64,000 nt of DNA from Acuticoccus yangtzensis (GTDB lineage: Bacteria > Pseudomonadota > Alphaproteobacteria > Rhizobiales > Amorphaceae): positions 1 through 64,000 of the forward strand of contig NZ_MJUX01000005.1 of NCBI RefSeq assembly GCF_001927245.1. The letters run 5' to 3'. Of this stretch, positions 48,001-58,766 are shown piece by piece. The notes beneath the pieces were generated by a model. The model searched no databases and was not told where the DNA came from. It saw only the letters and a list, made by a program, of their open reading frames with translations. The translations under genes and the position numbers were made by a program. How positions within the stretch are numbered: the stretch's first letter is position 1; each line of letters opens with the position of its first letter.

Positions 48001-49262
48001 CGGAGTTCGGCATCCGGCCGCCGCGTGTCGCCGTCCTCTCCAGCGCGCCGCATGGCGGGGCCGGGATCGCCGCGCGCCGGCTGGCCGATGCGCTGGCGGC
48101 GGAGGGCGTTGCGGCCGACTTCATCGACATCGCGGGGATTGGGGAGAGCGTGCCGGAGGATGCGCGCCCATCCCGCTCCTTCTCCAACCGCACGATCAGC
48201 GATGCGCATTTCACCGTGGAGTATCCCGGCTTCTGCCGCGGCTGGCTGGTGGAGATGCTGGCGGACTACGACATCGTCAACGTCCACTGGGCGCTGGGCC
48301 TGATCGCGCTGGAGGAGCTGGCGGCGTTGGCGCGGCGCGGTGTGCGGCTGGTCTTCACGCTGCACGACTTCCACTATGTGACGGGCGGCTGCCACTATCC
48401 GGCGACCTGCACGCATCTCGGCCTCGGCTGTCACGCCTGCCCGCAGCTCGACCGCGGGCTGGCACCGCTGACGGTTCCGCCGCGGGCGCGCCGCTTCAAG
48501 GCCGCGCTGTTCGCGCACCCCAACGTGGCGCTGACGGCGCCCAGCCATTTCGTGCGCGACGGGGCGGTGGCGAGCCGCATCGTGCCGGCGGACCGGGCGC
48601 ATGTGATCCGCAACGCCTACAGGCCGCTGAAGGCATCGGCGGCGCCGCGCGACCCAGGCTTGGTGCGGCTGGTGCTGATCGCCGATTCGCTGTCGGAAAG
48701 GCGCAAGAACATGCGCCTCGCGCTCGAGTCCCTCGCCGTCCTGGCGGCGCGGCTCAAGGGGCGCGAGGGGCCGCGGCTCGTCGTCGACCTCGTCGGCGCC
48801 GGTGATCCGGAGACGGCGACGCTGATGGCGCGCACGGGGCTGGAGGCGGTGGCCCATGGGCGCATCGCCAACCACGCGGTGCTGACGGACATCTACCGCC
48901 GGGCGGACCTCCTGCTGACCCCGTCGTTGGAGGACAACTGGCCCAACATCCTGGTGGAGGCGGGCGTTTACGGCGTCTATCCCATCGTCGGCCCCGGCCA
49001 CGGGTGCGAGGAGTTCGTCCGCGCCTTCGGGTTCGGCAGCGTCGCCGCGGCCTACGACGCCGCATCGTTCGCGGACGCGCTGGACGGGGCGATGCCGCCT
49101 GCGGCGCGGCGCATGCGGGGCGAAGCGGCTGCGGCGATCCGCGAGGCGCACGCCCCCGCTCGCATCGCGGCGCAATTCATGCGAACGGTCGCGCCCGGCC
49201 TCGCCGGTGCCCCCGCCGCCCCCGCCGTCTCCCTCCTCTCTGCCTCCGGTTCCTGGACGTGA
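47997..49262 (+). CDS. Glycosyltransferase family 4
   Basis: A 421-residue retaining glycosyltransferase with the GT-B fold. GGAGIAARRLADAL is the N-terminal glycine loop. The HDFHYVTGGCHYPATC stretch followed by GCHACPQL is a known cysteine-containing motif of a surface-polysaccharide subgroup. LIADSLSERRKNMRLAL and SLEDNWPNILVEAG in the C-terminal domain are the donor-site regions. ATGA overlap with the GT2 gene. Confidence 0.92.
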   Translation: MTEFGIRPPRVAVLSSAPHGGAGIAARRLADALAAEGVAADFIDIAGIGESVPEDARPSRSFSNRTISDAHFTVEYPGFCRGWLVEMLADYDIVNVHWALGLIALEELAALARRGVRLVFTLHDFHYVTGGCHYPATCTHLGLGCHACPQLDRGLAPLTVPPRARRFKAALFAHPNVALTAPSHFVRDGAVASRIVPADRAHVIRNAYRPLKASAAPRDPGLVRLVLIADSLSERRKNMRLALESLAVLAARLKGREGPRLVVDLVGAGDPETATLMARTGLEAVAHGRIANHAVLTDIYRRADLLLTPSLEDNWPNILVEAGVYGVYPIVGPGHGCEEFVRAFGFGSVAAAYDAASFADALDGAMPPAARRMRGEAAAAIREAHAPARIAAQFMRTVAPGLAGAPAAPAVSLLSASGSWT

Positions 49263-49921
49263 CTTCCCCCGATCTCGACGCCATCCGCGCCCGCTTCCGC
49301 ACGACGCATCCGACGCACCCGATCTGCACCGCGGAGACGGAACTCCTGGTGGAGGGCTACCCACGCAGCTCCAACACCTTCACCATCGACATGCTGAACG
49401 TGTTGTCGGAGGGCGCGGGCGGGCACAGGCGCACGGCACACCACACGCACATGCGCGATCATGTGGAGCTGGGGCTGGCGCTGGGGGTGCCGACGGTGAT
49501 CCTGGTGCGGCGCCCGGCGGATGCGATCCTGTCCTACCAGATCTATTCCGGCCGCCCGGTGGCCGACTGCGTCGCCGACTACGTGGCCTTCTATGACGGC
49601 CTTGCCGCGCGGGACGGCTACATGGTGGCGACGTTCGACGAGATCGTGGGCGATTTCAACGCCTTCCTGACGCGCCTCAACCCCCTCCTCGCGCGCCCGC
49701 TGCCGCTCTCGGCGGACCTTGAGGCGGACGCGGCGAAGGCGCATGCGCGCGACCTCGCCCGCGCCGAAAAGGTGCACGGCGAGCACGCGCTGCGCCGTGT
49801 CGGCGTTCCGGACGCGCGGCGTGACGGGTTGAAGGCGGCGGCGCGCCAGAGCGTGGCGGACGCGCTCGCCGCCGACCCGCGCCCCGACGCGCTCTATGAC
49901 GAGATGCTGAAAAAGGCCTGA
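49259..49921 (+). CDS. Sulfotransferase-like P-loop protein
   Basis: A 220-residue protein with the PAPS-binding loop of sulfotransferases near the start (EGYPRSSNTFTID, the 5'-phosphosulfate site) and the conserved IVLVRRP-like VILVRRPADAILSY, the 3'-phosphate site. It would move sulfate from PAPS to a hydroxyl of a glycan or lipid. It is shorter than most (220 against 250-300). The start is GTG 49259, which overlaps the GT4 stop (GTGA). As last gene of the glycan set it suggests a sulfated surface glycan (inference). Confidence 0.8.
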   Translation: MTSPDLDAIRARFRTTHPTHPICTAETELLVEGYPRSSNTFTIDMLNVLSEGAGGHRRTAHHTHMRDHVELGLALGVPTVILVRRPADAILSYQIYSGRPVADCVADYVAFYDGLAARDGYMVATFDEIVGDFNAFLTRLNPLLARPLPLSADLEADAAKAHARDLARAEKVHGEHALRRVGVPDARRDGLKAAARQSVADALAADPRPDALYDEMLKKA

Positions 49922-49981
49922 CCCACACTGCCCCTTCGCGTCCGGCCCCGCGCAGAGGCGGCGAACACACGCCCCGCCGCA

Positions 49982-50137
49982 GCCTGTTCCCTGGAGCCTG
50001 CCGTCGCCCCAATCCCTTGGCGGAGACGGTGGTCCCTTGCCAAGGAGCCGCAGGCCGGCTTTAGCCGCTTGTCCTTGGGAAGGGGCCGCCGTCTCTGCCA
50101 TGCGGTGCAGGGTGATGGCAGGATCCGGGGAACAGGC
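49982..50137. repeat. 156-bp near-perfect palindrome in a convergent intergenic gap
   Basis: The left arm (49982-50059) and the reversed right arm (50064-50137) match over about 56 aligned positions, with two mismatches and about six changes that keep G-U pairing. Pairing blocks are 49982-49991 with 50128-50137, 50019-50029 with 50089-50099, 50040-50046 with 50072-50078, and a terminal CGGC-TTTA-GCCG loop (50056-50067). One short unpaired bulge breaks the arms. It lies between the sulfotransferase-like gene and the nadE end (306-base gap, no gene). It could be a miniature palindromic mobile element, a structured RNA or a two-way terminator. Confidence 0.7.
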
Positions 50138-50227
50138 GGGCCGACTGTTCCTTGGTGGGACCCGAGCCCCTTGCGGCGCCGCACCACCCGACGGCCGTCG
50201 GTCAGCGCCCCGCGGCCGTGCCCCTTG

Positions 50228-52273
<2,046 letters not shown>

Positions 52274-52382
52274 CCGGCGGCTCCCCGAAACATGACGTGC
52301 GCCGGGCGCGAGAGGGCGGCCGGCGTCACCGCTGTGGTGGCCGATTTTCACCGCCGCCGCAAATGCTTCCCGCGCGGGCCGT

Positions 52383-53075
52383 TCAGGCGGGCTCGGCGGG
52401 AGCCTCGACGACGAGGGGCGGCGCCGCCGCCGTGGGACCGAAGCGGGCCTCGAAGGTCTCGCGCAGCACCATGTCCACCTCCTCCATGGAGACGATGCGG
52501 CCGAGGGCGGCCAGGCTCGTCACCCCGTGGCCGCGGATGCCGCAGGGAACGATGCCGTCGAAGTGGGTAAGGTCCGGCTCGACGTTGAGGGAGATGCCAT
52601 GGAACGTCACCCAGCGGCGCACGCGCAGGCCGAGGGCGGCGATCTTGTCCTCGCCCGACCCGTCCGGCCGCACGACCCACACGCCGACGCGACCGTCACG
52701 GATCTCGCCGCGCACGTTGAAGGCGGCCAGGGTGTCGATGATCCAGCCTTCCAGCTCGGCGACGAAGGCGCGCACGTCGCGCCCCCTCTGGCGCAGGTCC
52801 ATCATCGCGTATCCGACGCGCTGGCCGGGGCCGTGATAGGTGTACTGGCCGCCGCGCCCGGCATCGAACACGGGAAAGCGATCCGGGTCGACGAGGTCTT
52901 CGCGCCGGGCGCTGGTGCCGGCCGTGTAGAGCGGCGGATGCTCCAGAAGCCACACCGCCTCGCCAGCGCTCCCGTCGGCGATGGCGGCGGCGCGCGCCTC
53001 CATGGCGGTCAACGCGGCGGCGTAGTCGACACGCTGGTCGGAGATCATCCAGGCGGTGGGTGCGGTGCTCGGCAT
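52383..53075 (-). CDS. lipB: Octanoyltransferase
   Basis: LipB (230 residues) moves octanoate from acyl carrier protein to lipoyl domains of dehydrogenases. [16 protein letters not shown] is the substrate-binding signature; the catalytic pair is Lys in [18 protein letters not shown] and Cys in [13 protein letters not shown]. The start at 53075 (MPSTAPTAW) precedes the conserved region; the frame up to 53204 adds non-conserved residues. Confidence 0.95.
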   Translation of the reverse strand: MPSTAPTAWMISDQRVDYAAALTAMEARAAAIADGSAGEAVWLLEHPPLYTAGTSARREDLVDPDRFPVFDAGRGGQYTYHGPGQRVGYAMMDLRQRGRDVRAFVAELEGWIIDTLAAFNVRGEIRDGRVGVWVVRPDGSGEDKIAALGLRVRRWVTFHGISLNVEPDLTHFDGIVPCGIRGHGVTSLAALGRIVSMEEVDMVLRETFEARFGPTAAAPPLVVEAPAEPA

Positions 53076-53284
53076 GCGGCGAATGTCGGCGACGGGCGGG
53101 TTCAATGCAAGCGGCGGCGTCCCTCCGCTTGCGCGCGTCTGTGGTGCGTGGAGCGAACGGGCGTCAGACGACGGCACGGTCGGCCGGACACCAAAGTTTT
53201 GCACAGGCTGGTCCGGCGCTGATTTTCCTCCACCAAGGGCCTAGACGCCCCGGAAAACGGGTGCTACATCGCCACCACTCCGGC

Positions 53285-53369
53285 GCGGTCGTGGCGGAAT
53301 TGGTAGACGCGCAGCGTTGAGGTCGCTGTGGGGCAACCCGTGGAAGTTCGAGTCTTCTCGACCGCACCA
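53285..53369 (+). tRNA. tRNA-Leu (anticodon GAG)
   Basis: 85 bases with acceptor stem GCGGTCG/CGACCGC, anticodon loop TTGAGGT (GAG at 53319-53321) and the long variable arm of leucine tRNAs. CCA is encoded at 53367-53369. A weak -35/-10 pair (TAGACG at 53242, TACATC at 53265, 17-base spacing) lies just upstream. Confidence 0.95.
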
Positions 53370-53691
53370 TCACACAGATGATGGTCTCGCACCGGAGCAA
53401 AGGATGGAGAAGGCTTAGCCTTCACCCCATCCCCTCTTCAGCTCCCCTTTGATTTGTAGCGCACGCGGCACAAGTTTGCCGAAAAGGCATCCGCCTTTTG
53501 GGTGGAATGCCGCGCTGAGCCGTGGCACACACCGCAAGCCTAGGCTTTGATTCTGGTCCGGATACCCGGCTTGACGGACCCGCGGACCCGTGCGGCGGCC
53601 GAGCCCCTCACGGAACCAGAACGCCCGGCAGCAGAACGAAACGAGGGACCGGCGTTCGCCGAGCGTCAAAGATCGAGGGGAACGCGACCGG
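53370..53691 (+). other. Leader region of mgtE with a small hairpin
   Basis: These 322 bases hold no convincing gene. AAAAGGC (53482-53488) and GCCTTTT (53493-53499) form a perfect hairpin with the loop ATCC that could end the tRNA transcript. A TTGACG at about 53574 has no matching -10 element that I can see. No known magnesium riboswitch pattern is visible by eye. Confidence 0.35.
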
Positions 53692-55062
53692 ATGTCCGAC
53701 ACGTTGACCGACGACGAAGCCAGCGTCACCGACGACCTCATCGGCCGCGTGCGCGAACTCGTCGCCGCCGACGACCGGGACGGCCTCAACGCGGCGATCG
53801 AGGACCTCCACGAATCCGACCTCGCCGAACTCATCTCGCGCATGGAGCCGGACGAGCGCGTCGAGTTCGTGCGCATCCTCGGCCGCGCCTTCGACTTCAC
53901 CGCCCTCACCGAGGTGGACGAGAACGTCCGCCTGCACATCCTCTCCGAACTCGCCCCGACGGATGTTGCCGACGGCCTCGCGGACCTCGATTCGGACGAC
54001 GCGGTCTACATCCTCGAGGACCTGCCGGACGAGCAGTCCGAGGCGATCCTGGCGCAGCTTCCGTTCGCGATGCGCCACCGCCTCAAGCGCAGCCTGGACT
54101 TTCCCGAAGAGTCCGCCGGCCGGCGCATGCAGACGGACTTCGTCGCGATGCCACCCTTCTGGACCGTGGGCCAGGTGATCGACACCCTGCGCGACGAGAT
54201 GGACCTGCCGGACCGCTTCACCGAGATCTTCGTGGTGGATGCCGCCTTCCGCCTCCTCGGCACGGTGAAGCTCGACCGGCTTCTGCGCAGCCAGCGCCGC
54301 GTCAAGATCACCGACATCATGGACGAGGACCCGCGCACCATCCAGGCCGAGGAGGACCAGGAGGAGGCCGCGCGCATCTTCCAGCGTTACGACCTCCTGT
54401 CGGCGGCGGTGGTGGACGATTCTTCGCGTCTCGTCGGTATCCTCACCATCGACGATATCGTCGACATCATCGAGGCGGAGGCGGAAGAGGACATCCGCGC
54501 CCTCGCCGGTGCCGGTGACGCTGAGCTGTCCGATACGCCCTTCTACGTCGCGCGCACCCGCATCCCATGGCTGATGATCAACATGGCGACCGCGTTCCTG
54601 GCGTCCGGCGTCATCGCCGTGTTCGACGGGACGATCGGCGCCATGGTGGCGCTCGCGATCCTGATGCCGGTGGTGACGGCGCTGGGCGGCAACGCGGGCA
54701 TCCAGGCGATGACGGTGACCGTGCGCGCGATCTCCCAGCGCGAGATCTCCAAGCGCAACATCATCAAGGTGGTGATGCGCGAGATCGCCGTGGCGCTGAT
54801 GAACGGCAGCGCGGTGGCGCTGTCCGTGGGCGTCATCGCGGCGATATGGTTCGCCAACATTGAGCTCGGCGGGGTGATCGCGGTGGCGATCGTCGTCAAC
54901 ATCATCTGCGCGGGCTTCTTCGGCGCAACGCTGCCGATGCTGCTCGACCGGGTCGGGGCGGACCCGGCGGTGGCCTCCTCCGTCTTCCTCACCACGTTGA
55001 CGGACGTGATCGGCTTCTTCGCCTTCCTCGGCATCGCGAGCTGGTGGTTCACGCTGGGGTGA
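53692..55062 (+). CDS. mgtE: Magnesium transporter MgtE
   Basis: MgtE (456 residues) is a dimeric magnesium channel gated by internal magnesium. Residues 15-130 are the helical N domain (LHESDLAELISRM, LEDLPDEQ), 135-265 the two CBS domains (VVDAAFRLLGTVKLDRLL and VVDDSSRLVGILTIDDIVDII), and 285-456 five membrane helices. The pore signature is MPVVTALGGNAGIQAMTVTVRAI. The start ATG 53692 has GAGGGG about 10 bases upstream; an upstream frame is Arg/Pro-rich. Confidence 0.95.
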   Translation: MSDTLTDDEASVTDDLIGRVRELVAADDRDGLNAAIEDLHESDLAELISRMEPDERVEFVRILGRAFDFTALTEVDENVRLHILSELAPTDVADGLADLDSDDAVYILEDLPDEQSEAILAQLPFAMRHRLKRSLDFPEESAGRRMQTDFVAMPPFWTVGQVIDTLRDEMDLPDRFTEIFVVDAAFRLLGTVKLDRLLRSQRRVKITDIMDEDPRTIQAEEDQEEAARIFQRYDLLSAAVVDDSSRLVGILTIDDIVDIIEAEAEEDIRALAGAGDAELSDTPFYVARTRIPWLMINMATAFLASGVIAVFDGTIGAMVALAILMPVVTALGGNAGIQAMTVTVRAISQREISKRNIIKVVMREIAVALMNGSAVALSVGVIAAIWFANIELGGVIAVAIVVNIICAGFFGATLPMLLDRVGADPAVASSVFLTTLTDVIGFFAFLGIASWWFTLG

Positions 55063-55168
55063 GCGGGGCTGCGACCGGCGCGGCCGCGGGCGACACACAT
55101 GCAACGGCGGCGCTTGGCGTTTGGCGCGCAAAGCGTCATGTGTTGGGGATGAAGGGGAACCCCGCGCC

Positions 55169-56167
55169 ATGATGCGGCTGTTGCGCATCCGAGACCTCGA
55201 ATATTTCATCGCCATCGCCGAGCATGGATCGTTCTCGCGCGCGGCGCAGGCGTGCGGCATCTCGCAGCCCACCCTGTCGGCCCAGGTGCGGCGGATGGAG
55301 GACCTCCTCGGCGTCACCCTGCTGGAGCGGCGCCACGGGGCCACCACCATCACCACCGAAGGGGCCGAGGTGCTGGCCGCCGCGCGCGAGATCCTGGACG
55401 CCTTCCACCGCGTGCAGCGCACGACGAAGGGCGACGGGGTGATCCTCGGCCGCCCCATGCGCTTCGGCGTGCTGCCGACGATCGCACCCTACTTCGCGCC
55501 GCATTTCCTCGGCGCGCTCGGCCGCATGTGCGACGGGCACGAGATCACCTTCGTGGAGGACCGCACGGACCAGCTCGAGGCGGGCGTGGCGTCCGATCAT
55601 CTGGACTTCGCCATCACGGCCACGCTGCCCCGCGCGCGGGCGCTGACCGCGATCCCGCTGGGTGAGGAAAGCCTCGTCCTCGTGTCGCGCGATCCGCTGC
55701 CGGACGGGATGTCGCTGGATGCGATCAGCCGGCCGCTGCTCCTGATGCAGGAGGGCCACTGCTTCCGCGAGGTGGTTTCCGACGCGATCCGCCGGGCGCA
55801 GTTGAGGTGCGATGTCGCGGGTCCGGCGCGCATCGGCCCCTCCTCCTTCGCCACCCTCGTCAGCCTGGTGCGGGCAGGGATCGGCGACACGATCCTGCCC
55901 GAGCCCTATGCGCGCGGGGCTCCGGAGGCGGTCGCGGGCTTGTCCCTGTCGCGGCTTCAGCCCTTGACCGAAGGACGGCAACTCTACGTCATCGTGCGCG
56001 CGGGGCGTGAGCGGTACCGGGACGTGACGCGGCTGGTGGACGCGGCGCGCGATGCGCACCGGCTGGCGAGCGGCATCGCTGAAGATGCGGATGATGCGGC
56101 CGTGCCCCCAAAGGTGGGCGACCCGATGCCGATGCGCGCCGCCGCCGCCAAAGCGCCGGCACGCTGA
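55169..56167 (+). CDS. OxyR-like LysR-family regulator
   Basis: A 332-residue LysR-type regulator. The helix-turn-helix is in ARAAQACGISQPTLSAQVRRMEDLLG-like text at residues 20-45, and the effector domain follows. The sensing loop reads MQEGHCFREVV, equal to OxyR's peroxide-sensing Cys199 in 'GHC'; the second OxyR Cys (208) is missing, where the chain reads SDAIRRAQL. It may sense peroxide by another oxidised form, or another signal. The C-terminal 35 residues are Ala-rich and non-conserved. The gene starts 107 bases after mgtE in the same direction. Confidence 0.88.
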   Translation: MMRLLRIRDLEYFIAIAEHGSFSRAAQACGISQPTLSAQVRRMEDLLGVTLLERRHGATTITTEGAEVLAAAREILDAFHRVQRTTKGDGVILGRPMRFGVLPTIAPYFAPHFLGALGRMCDGHEITFVEDRTDQLEAGVASDHLDFAITATLPRARALTAIPLGEESLVLVSRDPLPDGMSLDAISRPLLLMQEGHCFREVVSDAIRRAQLRCDVAGPARIGPSSFATLVSLVRAGIGDTILPEPYARGAPEAVAGLSLSRLQPLTEGRQLYVIVRAGRERYRDVTRLVDAARDAHRLASGIAEDADDAAVPPKVGDPMPMRAAAAKAPAR

Positions 56168-56310
56168 CCCCAACGCGCTCTGCCCTGCGACCGATGAGCG
56201 GGGCCAGGGAACACCTCGCGCAAGATTGCTGTTCTATCTTCGACCATGCGGGGGCCCGATGTTCCGGCCTCGCGCTTGGCCCGTTACCGCGCACTTTGCG
56301 CGGCGTCGGG

Positions 56311-56400
56311 GGCATGGCCGCGTGCCATGCGCTGTGTTGGGGCATGGCCGCGTGCCGTGCGCTGTGTTGGGGCATGGCCGGGTGCCGTGCGCTGCGTTGG
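56311..56400 (+). repeat. Three tandem 30-bp repeats
   Basis: Copies at 56311-56340, 56341-56370 and 56371-56400 have the form GGCATGGCCGNGTGCCNTGC followed by GCTGNGTTGG. Copies one and two differ at one base, and copy three at two more. They lie just before the start of the next gene (56411). Read in one frame they would encode AWPRAxRCVG three times, so a longer product starting near 56246 cannot be fully excluded. Confidence 0.9.
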
Positions 56401-56410
56401 GAGAGATGGG

Positions 56411-56899
56411 ATGCAGGAGTTCATGCTGGTTTCGCTGGTCGTTGCCGCGGCGGCCGCTGCGTGGCTGATGCGCCGCTCCGCCGGCTTGGCTGGCCCCGCC
56501 ACTGCGCCGCGCCGCCCCGCCTTCGCCGCGGTCTCCGCCGCCCCGCAGAACGACCCTCTCGCCGCATTGGCAGGTCCTCTCGACACGGTGGCTCTGCTGC
56601 TGCGGCTGGTGTCGGCCGACGGGTGGGCCGAGGCGCGTGACGAAGCCGTGTCCGCGCTGCGCCAAGTGGGCAACCGCCGCGACGTCGCGCGCGCCATCAC
56701 CAAGGCCGAGCGCCTGGCCGCCGATGCCGCCGAGAAAGACGCGGTACGGACCGTGGACGCGCTGACGGCGAGCCTGCGCCGCCGCATGGACCGCGCCGAG
56801 CTCGCCTGCATCACCGAGATGGTCAGCCGCGTCGCCTACGCGGGCCAGAACTCGGCGGCCCGCGCCAGCCGCGCCGCCGCCCTGCTGCTGAAGGGCTGA
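56411..56899 (+). CDS. Small membrane-anchored hypothetical protein
   Basis: A 162-residue protein I do not recognise. One membrane helix lies at residues 5-20 (MLVSLVVAAAAAAWLM), followed by an Ala/Pro linker and a helical domain of about 100 residues (LLLRLVSADGWAEARDEAVSAL, ELACITEMVSRVAYAG). The start at 56411 follows a weak GAGAGATGGG site; a longer frame from 56246 would include the tandem repeats. Function unknown. Confidence 0.6.
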   Translation: MQEFMLVSLVVAAAAAAWLMRRSAGLAGPATAPRRPAFAAVSAAPQNDPLAALAGPLDTVALLLRLVSADGWAEARDEAVSALRQVGNRRDVARAITKAERLAADAAEKDAVRTVDALTASLRRRMDRAELACITEMVSRVAYAGQNSAARASRAAALLLKG

Positions 56900-57096
56900 G
56901 GCGGGGCCGTCCGGTCGAGGTCGGCGGCCTGCGAGCAGGGACCGCAAATCGGCATCGGCGGGTAGACCGGCGTCCAAGAACAGGCGCCTGTGAACATCTT
57001 CGAGCGACCAAATCGCTGGCGGACGCTATCGCGAGTGCCTAGGTCGCTGGCGGCCCTAGACGGTGGTCGCCGGATCGCTTTCGTGAAAATCGCGAG

Positions 57097-57116
57097 GCCG
57101 GGGTCATGCCCCCGGC
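57097..57116 (-). terminator. Candidate hairpin after gatB
   Basis: GCCGGGG (57097-57103) pairs with CCCCGGC (57110-57116). On the minus strand this lies about 28 bases after the gatB stop and is followed, after 7 bases, by four T. The 245-base gap (56900-57144) otherwise shows only a repeated TCGCTGGCGG pair and no gene. Confidence 0.35.
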
Positions 57117-57144
57117 ACCCTGCTTCCGGTTCGCGGGACTCGCC

Positions 57145-58674
57145 CTACTCGATGCCGAGCTTTTCCCGCACGATGCCCTGGACGGCTTTCGGGTTCGCCT
57201 TGCCGCCGGTCGCCTTCATCACCTGGCCGACGAACCAGCCCGCCAGGTTCGGCTTCTCCTTCGCCTGCGCCGCCTTGTCCGGGTTGGCGGCGATCACCTC
57301 TTCCACCGCGGTCTCAATGGCGCCGGTGTCGGTCACCTGCTTCATTCCGCGGGTCTCGACGATCTCCGCCGGGTCACCGCCCTCGGCCCAGACGATCTCG
57401 AACAGGTCCTTGGCGATCTTGCCGGAAATCACGTCCTGGCCGATCAGATCCAGGATGCCGCCGAGCTGGGCGGCCGACACCGGCGCATCCTCGATCGGCG
57501 TGCCTTCCTTGTTGAGGCGGCCGAACAGCTCGTTGATCACCCAGTTCGCGGCGGTTTTGGCGTCGCGCCCCTCGGCCACCGTCTCGAAATAGGCGGAGGC
57601 GGCAACGTCGGTCACCAGCACCGAAGCGTCGTAGGGCGACAGGCCCAAGGTGTCGATATAACGGGCGCGGCGCTCGTCCGGCAGCTCGGGCAGCGAGGCC
57701 TTCAGCCGGTCCACGGTCTCCTGCGGAACAACCAGCGGGAGAAGGTCGGGATCGGGGAAATAGCGGTAGTCGTGCGCCTCTTCCTTGGAGCGCATGGAGC
57801 GGGTCTCGCCGGTGCGGGCGTCGAACAGGCGGGTCTCCTGGTCGATGCTGCCGCCGTCCTCCAGGATGCCGATCTGACGCCGCGCCTCGTACTCGATCGC
57901 CTGGCCGGCAAAGCGGATGGAGTTGACGTTCTTGATCTCACACCGCGTGCCCAGCGGCCCGCCGGGCTTCCTCACCGATACGTTGATGTCCGCGCGCAGG
58001 TTGCCCTTCTCCATGTCCGCGTCGGAGGTGCCGAGCGTCTTCAGGATGAGGCGCATCTTGGTGAGGTAGGCGCGCGCCTCGTCGGCGGAGCGGATGTCCG
58101 GCCGCGAGACGATTTCCATCAGCGCCACGCCGGAACGGTTGAGGTCCACGGACGAGCGGCCCTGGTGCAGATCGTGCACGGACTTGCCGGCGTCCTGCTC
58201 AAGATGCAGCCGCTCGATGCCGACCACGATGCGCTCGCCGGACAGCATGTCGACGATCACCTCACCCTCACCGACGATCGGGTGGGCGAACTGGCTGATC
58301 TGATAGCCCTGCGGCAGGTCGGGGTAGAAATAGTTCTTCCGGTCGAAGCGGGAGACGAGATTGATCTTGGCGTTGAGGCCGAGCCCGGTCTTCACCGCCT
58401 GCTCCACGCACGCTTTGTTGATCACCGGGAGCATCCCCGGCATCGCCGCGTCCACCAGCGAGACGTGGTCGTTCGGCGCGCCCCCGAAAGCGGTCGCGGC
58501 GCCCGAGAAAAGCTTCGCGTTGGACTGGACCTGCGCGTGAATTTCCATGCCGATGACGATTTCCCAATCGTCCAGCGCGCCCTTGATATACTGGGACGGA
58601 TCGGCCTGGCGGGCCCCGAGGACGTAAGGCGCGGCGGCGGACTCGGTCGCGGCGGCAGTCTCGGCAGCGGTCAT
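57145..58674 (-). CDS. gatB: Asp-tRNA(Asn)/Glu-tRNA(Gln) amidotransferase subunit B
   Basis: GatB (509 residues) with GatA and GatC turns misacylated Glu-tRNA(Gln) or Asp-tRNA(Asn) into the correct aminoacyl-tRNA. [20 protein letters not shown] is the start of the catalytic core, [19 protein letters not shown] and [16 protein letters not shown] follow, and the C-terminal YqeY-like tRNA-binding domain ends with [13 protein letters not shown]. The start at 58674 has AAGGA 7 bases upstream; the N-terminal 25 residues are Ala-rich and variable. gatA and gatC are not adjacent here. Confidence 0.96.
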   Translation of the reverse strand: MTAAETAAATESAAAPYVLGARQADPSQYIKGALDDWEIVIGMEIHAQVQSNAKLFSGAATAFGGAPNDHVSLVDAAMPGMLPVINKACVEQAVKTGLGLNAKINLVSRFDRKNYFYPDLPQGYQISQFAHPIVGEGEVIVDMLSGERIVVGIERLHLEQDAGKSVHDLHQGRSSVDLNRSGVALMEIVSRPDIRSADEARAYLTKMRLILKTLGTSDADMEKGNLRADINVSVRKPGGPLGTRCEIKNVNSIRFAGQAIEYEARRQIGILEDGGSIDQETRLFDARTGETRSMRSKEEAHDYRYFPDPDLLPLVVPQETVDRLKASLPELPDERRARYIDTLGLSPYDASVLVTDVAASAYFETVAEGRDAKTAANWVINELFGRLNKEGTPIEDAPVSAAQLGGILDLIGQDVISGKIAKDLFEIVWAEGGDPAEIVETRGMKQVTDTGAIETAVEEVIAANPDKAAQAKEKPNLAGWFVGQVMKATGGKANPKAVQGIVREKLGIE

Positions 58675-58766
58675 GAACAATTCCTTGAATTCACGTCTAG
58701 CGCGGCCACGAAGCGGCGCGCGCGGCACACTTAGGCGCAACAGCCGCGCCGTTGCAACGGGATCGC

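Noticed and set aside
53370-53691. Magnesium riboswitch before mgtE
   Set aside because: No conserved M-box core could be traced by eye; only a small hairpin is certain.
56311-56400. CRISPR remnant
   Set aside because: The 30-bp units are directly joined with no spacers.
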